DNA of 64,000 nucleotides from Pseudoalteromonas rubra (GTDB taxonomy: Bacteria; Pseudomonadota; Gammaproteobacteria; Enterobacterales; Alteromonadaceae). The number at the start of each line of letters is the position of its first letter. Position 1 is the stretch's first letter. Shown piece by piece: positions 8,893-18,147 of the stretch. The DNA is taken from assembly GCF_001482385.1 (NCBI RefSeq), contig NZ_CP013612.1, positions 682,001 to 746,000 on the forward strand, written 5' to 3'. Made by a program: the position numbers and the translations under genes. A model generated the notes under the pieces. That model was not told the DNA's origin, searched no databases, and worked only from the letters and a program-made list of their open reading frames with translations.

Positions 8893-10059
8893 ATGGGACT
8901 TAAACAAATTAGTCAGCTCCACGCAATCTCAACCAAACCTGTGCGCAGAATTCTGGGGTTGATGAGCGGCACTTCCCTCGACGGCCTGGATCTGGCCTTG
9001 TGTGAGGTGACTGGCTCAGGTACAGAAACACAATGTAAGCTGCTAAAATTCGAAACCTACTCCTACGGCAGCGAATTTAAAAACAAGGTTCGGGCAGTTT
9101 TTGCCAAAGAAACCATTAACCTAGAATACCTCACCTTACTTAATCCCTGGATAGGGCAATATCACGCAAAATTAATCAACAAAACTTTGTCACAGTGGCA
9201 AGTAGACAGGTCAGAGATAGATTTAATAGCCAGCCATGGCCAGACCATATTTCATTGCCCACATCACCAGCATGGACATGTTGATTTTGCGGACGGGACT
9301 TTGCAGTTAGGAGACGGAGATCAGGTTGCAACGCATACACAGCTCATAACAGTATCAGACTTCAGGCAAAAGCATATTGCAAAGGGGGGCGAGGGTGCGC
9401 CACTGGCACAATATGGCGACTACTTGTTATATCAAAGTGCGCAAGTACACCGGGTTTTATTAAACCTTGGTGGAATAGCAAATTTCACTGTGCTGCCAAG
9501 AGGTGGCCAGGTTCACGATGTGCAATGTTCAGACATTGGGCCGGGCAATACGCTTATGGACGCGTTTTGTCAGCGTCATTTTGATGTGCCTTTCGATGAA
9601 GACGGACGGTTAGCCGCAAAGGGAGAAGTCTGCGTAAGTTTACTCGATTTGCTAAAAACCATACCTTTTTTTCATTTCAACACCCCAAAGACAACCGGGC
9701 CTGAGGTGTTTAATCTTACCATGCTGGAAGACATACGGGCCAAATGCCCTGAGCGACTGTCTTCTTATGACGTGCTCGCTACACTCAATGAGTTAACTGT
9801 CTGGTGTGTGCTGGAACATATACAGCGTCTTAAGTTGGATGGTCCCGTGCAACTGATAGTCAGTGGTGGTGGTGCACACAATACACTTCTTATCAGTAAG
9901 GTTAGGTCTGGACTATCGGGTGATTATGAGGTGTCTGAGCTGTCGCAAGACGGAGTGTGTGTTGACTCCAAAGAAGCGGCATTATTTGCGGTCCTGGCTA
10001 ATGAATGCGTGGCTGGTAGTGGATCATTTTCGTTCGGTAAGATAAGCCTGCCTGGTTGA
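8893..10059 (+). CDS. anmK: Anhydro-N-acetylmuramic acid kinase
   Basis: A 388-residue cytoplasmic kinase of peptidoglycan recycling. AnmK phosphorylates and opens 1,6-anhydro-MurNAc to MurNAc-6-phosphate. The family signatures are present: LGLMSGTSLDGLDLALCE near residue 21, ASHGQTIFH, GGEGAPLAQYGD, LNLGGIANFT and SDIGPGNTLMDAF. Length fits the family (about 370-390). A roughly 20-residue N-terminal lead precedes the usual start, so an internal start (RILGLMSG) is possible, but no better initiation codon is obvious. It is the last gene of a three-gene unit, and its 3' end overlaps the convergent gene by 36 bp. Confidence 0.95.
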   Translation: MGLKQISQLHAISTKPVRRILGLMSGTSLDGLDLALCEVTGSGTETQCKLLKFETYSYGSEFKNKVRAVFAKETINLEYLTLLNPWIGQYHAKLINKTLSQWQVDRSEIDLIASHGQTIFHCPHHQHGHVDFADGTLQLGDGDQVATHTQLITVSDFRQKHIAKGGEGAPLAQYGDYLLYQSAQVHRVLLNLGGIANFTVLPRGGQVHDVQCSDIGPGNTLMDAFCQRHFDVPFDEDGRLAAKGEVCVSLLDLLKTIPFFHFNTPKTTGPEVFNLTMLEDIRAKCPERLSSYDVLATLNELTVWCVLEHIQRLKLDGPVQLIVSGGGAHNTLLISKVRSGLSGDYEVSELSQDGVCVDSKEAALFAVLANECVAGSGSFSFGKISLPG

Positions 10060-10548
10060 GCCTAGCAGGTTATTAAATTCTGTACGCAGATATTGGATGA
10101 AAACCTGAAACACTCCGCCTGCATGCCTTGCGTTGTTTGCCGTAACCTGGTCTTGATTTTCATTCGGATGTATTTCACGGGGTAGGTACGCCATGTAATC
10201 CATGCTGTTTTTTACGCGTTGTTTGTAGCCCAGTAAACTCAATTGCAGATTATACGAGCCACTTTTTCCAGCCCCGCTCAGGCGTATTTCAATGGTACCA
10301 GTCATAATATCTTTTTCTTTAAGCTTTACCATGCCTACAAAGTCTACGTCACGGTTGCCCTGGTGATTAGCCGTAATGCGGATCTGATTGCCTGACACTG
10401 CATCCTGTGGTAGCTGACACGACACGACCAATTGGTCCTGCTCGATGTAAAACTCAAGTTGATCGAATGGTGAGCCTTGCTCAAGGAAAAACAGCTGTTG
10501 GGCTTGGTCCTGTATATCAAAAGTCAAAGACCGTTTACGTGTATTCAT
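10024..10548 (-). CDS. Hypothetical 174-residue protein, convergent with anmK
   Basis: A soluble, charged protein (MNTRKRSLTFDIQDQAQQLFF...) without signal peptide or membrane segment. The middle (about 25-120) alternates hydrophobic and polar residues as in a beta sandwich; the C-terminal 50 residues are more helical. I do not recognise the family. The reading frame is intact and its last 36 bp overlap the end of anmK on the other strand, which argues that both ends have long been stable. It is a single-gene unit; the hairpin just upstream belongs to the symporter gene behind it. Confidence 0.65.
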   Translation of the reverse strand: MNTRKRSLTFDIQDQAQQLFFLEQGSPFDQLEFYIEQDQLVVSCQLPQDAVSGNQIRITANHQGNRDVDFVGMVKLKEKDIMTGTIEIRLSGAGKSGSYNLQLSLLGYKQRVKNSMDYMAYLPREIHPNENQDQVTANNARHAGGVFQVFIQYLRTEFNNLLGSTRQAYLTERK

Positions 10549-10606
10549 GATTCTGCCGAAAGATTAAACCGTTGCTATTATGCCGGGGTTATATGTCAAA
10601 AATATT

Positions 10607-10634
10607 AAAAAGGGCTCGTACGTGAGCCCTTTTT
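10607..10634 (-). terminator. Rho-independent terminator after the Na/Pi symporter gene
   Basis: AAAAAGGGCTC, six-base loop, GAGCCCTTTTT: an 11-bp perfect stem with A- and T-runs on both sides, so it can work in either direction. It lies 37 bp beyond the symporter stop. Confidence 0.85.
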
Positions 10635-10670
10635 ACGAGTAACGAATTACTCGTTGCTTTGTCTGCTAGG

Positions 10671-11810
10671 TTATTTGATTGCAAGCATCAACAGGCCAGG
10701 CAAGACAAAGAAGGAACCTAGTACATAACCAAATGCCGCAGATTTATTACGTGTTCCAATGCGTGCCAGTTTCTCGGCCAATTGCAGCGGGATTTCACGA
10801 AGCAGTGGCAAGCCGTATATCAGGCCAACAGCAAATACGTTAAACATAACGTGAACCAATGCAATCGTCAGTGCAACTTCTGCATTCGGACCCGTGATAG
10901 ACGTAGCAGCAAGTAATGCTGTGATAGTAGTACCAATGTTTGCACCCAGTGTGAATGGGTAGATTTGACGCGTGGTGAATACACCGCTACCTGCCAGAGG
11001 GATCATCAGGCTAGTTGTGGTTGATGAAGACTGAACCATCACGGTTACAGCTGCACCTGAACTGATGCCCGCGATTGGACCACGACCAATTGCACTGTGC
11101 AGAAGCTCTTTTGCACGGCCAACAAGTGCTTTCTTAAGTAGTTTACCCAGGGTGGTTACTGCGAATAAGATCATGGCAATACCAACTACAACCATTGCAA
11201 TACCTACAGCTTTACCGTCAAGGAAACTTACTGCGTCTTTAACCAGGCCAACTGCAGGCTTTACAAGCGGTTTGATGAAGTTATAGCTTTTCAGAGATAA
11301 GTCTGCGTCACCAACGAACAGGTGCGACAGTGCTGCTGAGAATTTTTCCAGCAGACCAAACATAATTTCCAGCGGCAGGAAAATCGCGACTGCAAACAAG
11401 TTAAAGAAGTCATGCACTGTTGATGCGGCAAATGCACGTTGGAACTCTTCTTTATCACGAATATGACCAATTGAGACCAGTGTGTTAGTTATAGTGGTAC
11501 CAATGTTAGCACCCATGATCATAGGAATGGCGATGCCCAATGGCAGACCACCTGCAACCAGACCGACAATAACTGAAGTAACAGTAGACGAAGACTGAAC
11601 GAGCGCGGTGGCAAATGCACCCAGCATTAGCGCGACAAATGGGTTCGTTGCGAATGCGAAGATTTCTTTAGCACCTTCTGTGCCGCCTGAAGCTAATTTG
11701 AAACCACCACTTACGGTGCCAACAGCAACTAAAACAAGATAGACCAGTAATGCAATTGCGGTCCAATTTAAGATCTTTGCAACAAGAGAGGTTTGATTTT
11801 GTTCACTCAT
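10671..11810 (-). CDS. nptA: Sodium/phosphate symporter, NptA/PNaS family
   Basis: A 379-residue inner-membrane Na+-coupled phosphate transporter. The two Na/Pi-cotransporter repeats are clear: each has a QSSST motif (ATALVQSSSTVTS near residue 68 and VTVMVQSSSTTTS near 265) followed by GANIGTTIT (near 100 and 300), the family's inverted-repeat ion and substrate site. Length matches Vibrio NptA. It is a single-gene unit with its own terminator. A PhoB-box-like sequence about 80 bp upstream, oriented toward this gene, suggests induction by phosphate starvation. Confidence 0.9.
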   Translation of the reverse strand: MSEQNQTSLVAKILNWTAIALLVYLVLVAVGTVSGGFKLASGGTEGAKEIFAFATNPFVALMLGAFATALVQSSSTVTSVIVGLVAGGLPLGIAIPMIMGANIGTTITNTLVSIGHIRDKEEFQRAFAASTVHDFFNLFAVAIFLPLEIMFGLLEKFSAALSHLFVGDADLSLKSYNFIKPLVKPAVGLVKDAVSFLDGKAVGIAMVVVGIAMILFAVTTLGKLLKKALVGRAKELLHSAIGRGPIAGISSGAAVTVMVQSSSTTTSLMIPLAGSGVFTTRQIYPFTLGANIGTTITALLAATSITGPNAEVALTIALVHVMFNVFAVGLIYGLPLLREIPLQLAEKLARIGTRNKSAAFGYVLGSFFVLPGLLMLAIK

Positions 11811-11880
11811 GATTTTACTCAGTTATGTCTGGCCAAACTATGTGGCACTTTGATGACGTTTTTATTTCAGGGCGGATTAA

Positions 11881-11898
11881 AACAAAGTTATATGACAG
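11881..11898 (-). promoter_or_regulatory. Candidate Pho box upstream of nptA
   Basis: Read on the minus strand this is CTGTCAT-ATAA-CTTTGTT: a perfect first PhoB half-site, the usual 4-bp spacer, and a weaker second half (4 of 7). It lies about 80 bp before the symporter start and points at it. The call is tentative because only one half matches well. Confidence 0.4.
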
Positions 11899-12110
11899 AA
11901 ATATTTCAATGCGATTGCCATTTAACCAGGTACACAAAGTTAAAGGCGACAGTTTGACACTTTGTCTATGAAGAATTTATAGATTTTTTTTTAAGTTTCT
12001 AATAATTGGTGCTATTTTGGATTTCGTAATAGTGTTACATTAGTTTACATTAATCGCAGGGCGATACGTAAATTCGTCCTGACTCCACATTTCATACACG
12101 ATTTAGACCT

Positions 12111-14108
12111 ATGATAGTTACAAATGGTTACCGAGTCTTGTTCATGCATTTTATCTCAATGCTTTTAATAGCGAGCTTTTTGTTTGTAGGTCATGCCACT
12201 AGCGCAGAACACCAGCAAAGATTTGTCATTGACGACACTACCACACAGATCACTTTGAATAACGCCACCTTTTTTTATGATTATGACAGGCAAATTAAAG
12301 CGCCTGGCGATATATCCGAGTTTCTCCCGCAATTTGTCCCCCTGAACAAGATTGATAAGCGGCCTCAACATAAACTCTATTCTAAATGGGTGTCGCTGAA
12401 ACTCGACAATCAATCAAGTTCAGCGGATTGGGTACTCTCATTTGGTTTTGCCAGATTGCCCAAACTGGTGGTTTATCAGGTGGACGGGGGGGAGTTTGAG
12501 CAGGTGCTGTCACAGGATGAAGACGCGAAGTTTGATGAACGGCCAGTTCAGGACCCGCAAATGTACTTACCATTAGACTTGAAACCGGGTCACAGCGAAT
12601 TCTTGATTGAGTACCAAACGTTTGCAAATGCACCAGCTAATTTGCGTTTACACTCCAATGCTAACTATTTATCCACGTCACAACTCAGCATACTTACCAA
12701 TGCCAGCCTGGCCGGTGTCGTTGCTGCCATTTTGCTAATCGTCATTGTTAACCTGGCCTTCAACCGCAATACAACCAATGTCTTCTATGCTATGTGGACT
12801 TTGTTATTTTTGCTTATTGTGATTGATATGGCGGGCTTCTCATTTCAGTATTTTTGGCCCAATCATGGCTTTTTCAGTGGCCAATTCTCAATAGCACTGA
12901 TGGCAATAGTTCCCATATTTCACCTGTTGTTCGTACGTGGCTTTTTACAGCTAAAACACTATCACCCGACGCTTAATACTGTTTACGTCTTGGGAACATG
13001 GCTTTATATCATTCTGGTACCCACCGCTTTGTATCTTGAAAGTGTGTATTACAACTTACTCGCCAGTACCTTTGTTATCCCACTGTTTGTGTATACCTGC
13101 ATATGGAGTTTCAGACAAAAAGGGCCCGGAATGCGCACCTTTACATATAGTCTGATTAATCACCTGCTATTTCTAAATGTGCTTACCATAGTTGGGGCGA
13201 GTTATGGAAATCTGATTGACGTGTTTGAGATCACGTCCTTCATTAAAGTGGGCTATCTAATAGAAGTGCTGTTATTTACTGTCGCTCTTGCATTGCAACA
13301 TAAATCACTTCAGGGACAGTTAGTCAAACATCTGGAGCAACAGGTTAATGCCCTCAACCGCACCGTTGATAGTGAAAGGCAGGTGGTGAATGAGCAGGTG
13401 AATCAGCTAAAAGCCAAAGAAGAACAACTTTTCACCGACCTGTCGCATGAATTACGTACACCACTAACAGTGATGAAAATCCAGGTAGAGTCTTTGCAAT
13501 ACAATATTGTCGAAAATGTCGAAGATTCTTATGCCAAATTAATGACAAAAATAGACGAGCTTCACAAGTTTATCGATCAGTTGATGCTGGTGACGGGCGA
13601 TAGAGACGTTGCGAGTATTCTCAATAAAGAACAAGTAAAAGTGGCGCACTTTATCAATGAAACCTTCCAAACCTGTATGACCTATGTGGATCCCAAAAAA
13701 GCGCGACTTGAAGTGGTAAATAGGCTCGACCCACACTTTACGATGCAGTTTGATAAACGCTCTATCGGCAACGCCATTTTGGAAGTCGTGAAAAATGCGC
13801 TGAAGTATGGTGGTGAAGGTGTAGACATTAAAATGAGCGCGATGGTCACAGAGCAAAATCTGGTACTTAGAATTGAAGATTCGGGTATGCCCTTGTCCTA
13901 TGATGCACACAGGCAGTTGTTTCAGCCTTTGTTCCGGGAAGAGGCGTCACGAAGCTCGCTGAGTGGGGGTAAAGGCATGGGCTTGGCGGTGTGCAAGAAA
14001 ATTGTAGAGTGTCATGGTGGTAAAATTGATTCGCACAATAGCCTGCTGGGAGGATTGTGTATTGAAATTATCCTGCCTACCGCAGAGACAGACATGGCTT
14101 TGGTATAG
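12111..14108 (+). CDS. 7TMR-DISM sensor histidine kinase
   Basis: A 665-residue membrane histidine kinase. After a signal peptide (ending near ATSA/EHQQ) come a 7TMR-DISM extracellular domain (about 35-190), seven membrane spans (about 195-400), a coiled coil (405-440), a HisKA domain with the phospho-acceptor His446 (SHELRTPLT), and an HATPase domain with N-box (EVVKNALKYGG), D-box (IEDSGMP) and G-box (GGKGMGLAVCKK). All catalytic motifs are intact. DISM ectodomains are thought to bind carbohydrates or other small ligands. No response regulator lies next to it, so its partner is elsewhere. Met12 is an alternative start closer to the signal core. Confidence 0.88.
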   Translation: MIVTNGYRVLFMHFISMLLIASFLFVGHATSAEHQQRFVIDDTTTQITLNNATFFYDYDRQIKAPGDISEFLPQFVPLNKIDKRPQHKLYSKWVSLKLDNQSSSADWVLSFGFARLPKLVVYQVDGGEFEQVLSQDEDAKFDERPVQDPQMYLPLDLKPGHSEFLIEYQTFANAPANLRLHSNANYLSTSQLSILTNASLAGVVAAILLIVIVNLAFNRNTTNVFYAMWTLLFLLIVIDMAGFSFQYFWPNHGFFSGQFSIALMAIVPIFHLLFVRGFLQLKHYHPTLNTVYVLGTWLYIILVPTALYLESVYYNLLASTFVIPLFVYTCIWSFRQKGPGMRTFTYSLINHLLFLNVLTIVGASYGNLIDVFEITSFIKVGYLIEVLLFTVALALQHKSLQGQLVKHLEQQVNALNRTVDSERQVVNEQVNQLKAKEEQLFTDLSHELRTPLTVMKIQVESLQYNIVENVEDSYAKLMTKIDELHKFIDQLMLVTGDRDVASILNKEQVKVAHFINETFQTCMTYVDPKKARLEVVNRLDPHFTMQFDKRSIGNAILEVVKNALKYGGEGVDIKMSAMVTEQNLVLRIEDSGMPLSYDAHRQLFQPLFREEASRSSLSGGKGMGLAVCKKIVECHGGKIDSHNSLLGGLCIEIILPTAETDMALV

Positions 14109-14178
14109 AAAATAGTTGTAATCTGCTTTATGTCTGGCAGACTGCGCTGCGATATAGACTAAGAGTAAGGTTACAGAC

Positions 14179-15981
14179 ATGATAAAAAAAACCCTGATAG
14201 CGCTCATCGTTGGTTTTGCACTGACTGGATGCGAAGTAACATCCGTTAATGTGCAGTCTCAACAACATAGTGTTGAGCAAGCCGAAGCGAATACGCAGAT
14301 GATGACGCTTGCACAGGCCTACTTCGATGAAAGCATAACGCTCAGCCCGTTATCAGCCACTTTTTTTGGTATGTCTGAGTACAACGATAAGTTTGAGCTA
14401 CCGCTTGGACCTGATAGTTTAGCGCAGTCACGCGCATTCACGGCTCGATATCTTGCTCGGCTGGAGTCGCTTGACCGAAGTAAACTCAGCGGCCAGGCAA
14501 AACTATCCTACGATATTCTCCATTATGAGCTGGTGCAAAGCAAAGCAGCTGAACAGTTTGATGATCAGTTTATGCCCATTGACCAAATGTACGGTCCACA
14601 TCATGTATTTGCAGCCATGGGATCTGGTGAAAGTGCGCAGCCTTTTAAAACGGTTGATGATTATAGCAATTTTCTTAAACGCGCAGACGGCTTTGTTATC
14701 TGGTTGCAGTCTGTGCAGGCTATGATGATTCAGGGTATTGAGCGTAAGGTTGTATTACCACGTGCCATTACGGCCAAAGTTATCCCCCAGTTTAGCACAC
14801 ATGTTGTCGATAGAGCGGAAGACACGGTTTTCTGGGGACCAATAAAGAATCTCCCTGAATCATTTTCTGATGAAGAAAAACGTCAAATTACGCAATCCTA
14901 CAAACATTACATCGAGCGCACTCTGATACCGGCGTATCAAGACATGGTGAGTTTTTTAGAGACAACTTATTTGCCTGCATCCAGAACGTCAGTGGGTTAT
15001 AGCGATTTACCGAATGGTCAGGCCTGGTATCAGCACTATATTAAAGAAAATACCACGCTTGACATGACCGCAACCGAAATCCACCAGCTGGGTCTGAGCG
15101 AAGTTAAGCGTATTCGCGACGAGATGAGCAGTGTTAAAGAGCAAGTGGGTTTCGAGGGAGACCTTCAGGCATTTTTTGAGCATCTGCGGAACAGTGAAGA
15201 GTTCTATTTTCAGTCTGAGGCCGAGTTAATAAAGGCATATGAAGACGTGAAAAAGAAAATCGATGCACGCGTTCCTTTATTGTTTGATATTAAGCCAAAG
15301 GCTGATTATGTCGTTAAGCCTGTTGAAGCTTTCCGTGCAGCGTCTGCCGCTGGGGCATCCTATGAGAGTCCTGCTCCGGATGGCTCAAGACCCGGTGTTT
15401 TTTATATAAATAGCCACAATTTAAAGGCACAACCTAAGTTTATAGTTGAGACGTTATCCATCCATGAAGCAGCACCTGGGCACCATTTTCAATTGGCGTT
15501 GCAGCAGGAAATTGATGATTTGCCAGAGTTTCGTAAATTCGGTGGCTCAACGGTGTTTGTCGAAGGCTGGGCATTGTATGCTGAAAGTCTGGGTAAAGAG
15601 CTGGGATTGTTTACCGACCCGTACCAGTGGTACGGACGATTGTCTGACGAACAGTTGAGAGCGATGAGGCTTGTGGTGGATACAGGTTTGCATGCCAAAG
15701 GCTGGACACGTGCTCAGGCCATTGATTTTATGCTTGATAACTCTTCGATGGCGAAAAGTGATGTAGAAGCAGAGGTAGAGCGTTATATCGCCTGGCCCGG
15801 GCAGGCCGTGTCTTACAAAGTAGGCCAGTTTAAGATCAGACAGCTCAGAGAGTACGCCGAGCAAGAGTTAGGTGAACGGTTTGATATTCGTGCCTTTCAT
15901 AATCAGGTTCTGATTGATGGCGCTGTCCCTATGCCTGTTTTAGAAGCCAAAATTCAGCGCTGGGTTGAATCCCAGAAGTAG
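14179..15981 (+). CDS. DUF885 family lipoprotein, putative metallopeptidase
   Basis: A 600-residue lipoprotein (signal peptide with lipobox ending in LTGC). It belongs to the DUF885 family, whose hallmark HEAAPGHHFQ appears at about residue 429, followed by VEGWALYAE at about 461; together these resemble a zinc-peptidase HExxxH...E arrangement. The protein is full length with no break. It follows the histidine kinase by 70 bp with its own ribosome site (AAGGTT), and a hairpin follows its stop. Members are commonly exported and presumed to degrade peptides; substrate unknown. Confidence 0.85.
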   Translation: MIKKTLIALIVGFALTGCEVTSVNVQSQQHSVEQAEANTQMMTLAQAYFDESITLSPLSATFFGMSEYNDKFELPLGPDSLAQSRAFTARYLARLESLDRSKLSGQAKLSYDILHYELVQSKAAEQFDDQFMPIDQMYGPHHVFAAMGSGESAQPFKTVDDYSNFLKRADGFVIWLQSVQAMMIQGIERKVVLPRAITAKVIPQFSTHVVDRAEDTVFWGPIKNLPESFSDEEKRQITQSYKHYIERTLIPAYQDMVSFLETTYLPASRTSVGYSDLPNGQAWYQHYIKENTTLDMTATEIHQLGLSEVKRIRDEMSSVKEQVGFEGDLQAFFEHLRNSEEFYFQSEAELIKAYEDVKKKIDARVPLLFDIKPKADYVVKPVEAFRAASAAGASYESPAPDGSRPGVFYINSHNLKAQPKFIVETLSIHEAAPGHHFQLALQQEIDDLPEFRKFGGSTVFVEGWALYAESLGKELGLFTDPYQWYGRLSDEQLRAMRLVVDTGLHAKGWTRAQAIDFMLDNSSMAKSDVEAEVERYIAWPGQAVSYKVGQFKIRQLREYAEQELGERFDIRAFHNQVLIDGAVPMPVLEAKIQRWVESQK

Positions 15982-15992
15982 TCCCTCCGGGC

Positions 15993-16028
15993 AGAAACAG
16001 GGCAGTTTTGCGCTGGCCTGTTTCTTCT
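15993..16028 (+). terminator. Probable terminator after the DUF885 gene
   Basis: AGAAACAGG ... CCTGTTTCT with a 15-base partly paired centre, followed by TTCTAG. The stem is good but the T-run is weak, so termination may be partial. Confidence 0.5.
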
Positions 16029-16070
16029 AGTACAATTTGCGGCCCTTAAATATGTGGCAAGTTCAGCGTT

Positions 16071-16577
16071 ATGAATACAACTCCTTTTTGGATAGAAAAA
16101 TCACTTGAAGAAATGAACCAGCAGGAGTGGGAAGCCATTTGTGATGGTTGTGGTAAGTGCTGTCTGCATTCCTTTATAGATTCAGACGAAGAAGAGGAAG
16201 AACAATTTAGTAGCACTGACGTACTTAGGGAAGGGGAAGAGCTACTTTACACCGATGTGGTGTGTCAATACAGTGATGCAAATACGTGCGCCTGTACGCG
16301 ATATACTGAGCGTCAGACACTGGTACCATCTTGCGTGCAGTTAACCAAAGATAACCTTAAGGACATCTTTTTTATGCCACAATCTTGTAGCTACCGTAGG
16401 TTGCACGAAGGACGTGGTCTCGCAAGCTGGCATCCATTGCTTCACAATGGCTCAAAACAGGCAATGCATGACGCCGGGATTAGTATCCTGGGCAAAGCCA
16501 TTAGTGAGAATGACGTAGATCTTGAAAATGATTTCGAAGATCACATCGTTACCTGGCCTGAGCAGGATACAGATTAA
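16071..16577 (+). CDS. ycgN: YcgN family cysteine-cluster protein
   Basis: A 168-residue cytoplasmic protein of the UPF0260/YcgN family. Conserved cysteines appear in the family spacing: CDGCGKCC near residue 25, CQYSDANTCACTRY near 64-80, then a later Cys in PSCVQL and QSCSYR. They probably bind a metal or an Fe-S cluster; the biochemical function is not established. The acidic run DSDEEEEEQ is a local oddity. It is convergent with the MBL-fold gene and shares with it a short hairpin over the stop codons. Confidence 0.85.
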   Translation: MNTTPFWIEKSLEEMNQQEWEAICDGCGKCCLHSFIDSDEEEEEQFSSTDVLREGEELLYTDVVCQYSDANTCACTRYTERQTLVPSCVQLTKDNLKDIFFMPQSCSYRRLHEGRGLASWHPLLHNGSKQAMHDAGISILGKAISENDVDLENDFEDHIVTWPEQDTD

Positions 16578-16585
16578 TACCTGTT

Positions 16586-16609
16586 TGTGACTTTGGCTAG
16601 AAAGTCACA
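16586..16609. terminator. Hairpin between convergent genes
   Basis: TGTGACTTT-GGCTAG-AAAGTCACA, a 9-bp perfect stem between two convergent stop codons (the minus-strand stop lies in its loop). It could end transcription in both directions, although neither side has a long T-run. Confidence 0.45.
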
Positions 16610-17682
16610 CTCTCTCCTTCATTGAGTATGTAGATAGGGCGCGTTGGTGCCAGCGTTTGTTTTACGTGAAGTAGCCGAAACAGCGCAGAGTGGGAGGTTA
16701 AATCTCCCATTTTCCAGCTCATATTGCCATATCCCCAGGGCACCACCTGCTTACAGTTAAGATCATCGGCGGCTGCTAACATATCTTCCGGCGTTAGGTG
16801 AACATTTCTATACCAATTACCATATTCCTCATGGTGATACGACGCGATTGGCAGCAGACAAACATCAATATCCCCATATTTCTTTTGTATGTCTTTGAAG
16901 TGAGCAGAGTAGCCAGTATCTCCTGCGTAGAACAATGTTTTTCCCTGATACTCGAATAGCCAGCCACCCCACAATGTTGCGTCGTTGTCTTCGGTTAGGT
17001 AGGGGACAATCACCCGGCTGCTAAAATGGTGTGCAGGCACAAAGTGCACGGTGAGCGCATTTTGCTGAGCACTTGCATACCATGCCATCTCGTTAATCTT
17101 GTATCCGCCATCAGCAAAGTAATCGGCAAATCCGAGTGGGGTATAGTAGGTTGGCTGAGTTCCTAAGGCTGCTATATCTGCTTTATTGAAGTGATCGTAA
17201 TGTATGTGGGAATATACCACACCTGTTAGATTGTCCAACTCAGAGCTCACCGGCCACTCTGGCTCAGTGCGATAAAATCCCCCGGTTAACTTAAAACCTA
17301 GGTCAATTGGCCAATCAAACTGTTCACTCACAGGGTCTACGAGTATTTGCTGTCCATCAGGCATAGTTAGCAAAAAACTCGCATGTCCCAGCCATTTGAC
17401 CTGAAAGCCGTACTTACTTTCGACATTAGGTTGCTCACCTACGTAGGCACATTGCTCCATATTGTCCTGGCATTCAATGAATGGGGTGTCAGGGTAACAG
17501 GATTCTTCACAAGTATAGGGGTAGTTTTCTGGCTGTTTATAGAGATTGGCAAATCGGTCTGTATATCCTTCCGTGGTTTTATATTTGACCACTGTGTGTT
17601 CTGATTGCGTGATCTCAACCTGATTTGCGATACAGGCGCTCAGGCAGATAGTCAAAGGAAGCACTACATAGGTTTTGTTCAT
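16597..17682 (-). CDS. MBL-fold lipoprotein, NAPE-PLD/UlaG-like hydrolase
   Basis: A 361-residue exported lipoprotein (signal with LSAC lipobox) carrying a metallo-beta-lactamase-fold domain. Visible metal-site motifs are WLGHASFLL, the core HxHxDH in YSHIHYDHF, the histidines of PAHHFSSR, YAGDTGYS with the bridging Asp, and a C-terminal VPWGYG. The layout is that of the NAPE-PLD / L-ascorbate-lactonase-like branch. An N-terminal region of about 85 residues with four cysteines (CEESCYPDTPFIEC...C) precedes the catalytic domain and is unusual. Substrate unknown; a lipid phosphodiester or lactone is the family expectation. Confidence 0.82.
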   Translation of the reverse strand: MNKTYVVLPLTICLSACIANQVEITQSEHTVVKYKTTEGYTDRFANLYKQPENYPYTCEESCYPDTPFIECQDNMEQCAYVGEQPNVESKYGFQVKWLGHASFLLTMPDGQQILVDPVSEQFDWPIDLGFKLTGGFYRTEPEWPVSSELDNLTGVVYSHIHYDHFNKADIAALGTQPTYYTPLGFADYFADGGYKINEMAWYASAQQNALTVHFVPAHHFSSRVIVPYLTEDNDATLWGGWLFEYQGKTLFYAGDTGYSAHFKDIQKKYGDIDVCLLPIASYHHEEYGNWYRNVHLTPEDMLAAADDLNCKQVVPWGYGNMSWKMGDLTSHSALFRLLHVKQTLAPTRPIYILNEGESVTF

Positions 17683-17816
17683 GAATCGGTTCTTTTCTTA
17701 TTTTTTTACTGTGATACGCTTGCGCCTAGCATAGCATAATTGATCAGCACTAAATCAAACGCTTAGATGTAAGCAGGTATGAATGTACCTGTGCTTTTTG
17801 TCGACGAGAGTAGAGA

Positions 17817-18083
17817 ATGGACAGAGTTGCGCCAGAAACCTGGTATGCGGTTGGGTTATTTTTTTCGCTTATTTTGGGACCTTTTATTGTTGGCTGGGGT
17901 GTAATGAAGATATATCGCCGATATCGCCCAAAAACACCATCAATGCAGGATCAAAGTTATGTGTCTGTGGTTGCTCAGCTGAGTGCGCAGCGGGATGGTT
18001 TTTTTAGACTCTATCTGGTTGGCCTTATAATTTGCTCACCACTTTTCTACTATGTTTACACCGAATATCTGATCCACATTTGA
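17817..18083 (+). CDS. Small membrane protein of unknown function
   Basis: An 88-residue protein with two predicted membrane spans (about 11-31 and 63-83) separated by a basic, polar loop (YRRYRPKTPS). A start at 17817 follows a purine-rich stretch (GAGAGTAGAGA). It stands alone between two minus-strand genes. No family recognised. Confidence 0.55.
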   Translation: MDRVAPETWYAVGLFFSLILGPFIVGWGVMKIYRRYRPKTPSMQDQSYVSVVAQLSAQRDGFFRLYLVGLIICSPLFYYVYTEYLIHI

Positions 18084-18147
18084 AGTCCAGGTGTCAGGTT
18101 AGTACATATGAATAAAGGTGCTTCCATGCACCTACTCTCACAAATCT

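Noticed and set aside
14588..14618. CACATCAT within the DUF885 gene as a further Ter-like site
   Set aside because: Only part of the motif matches and it lies in conserved coding sequence.
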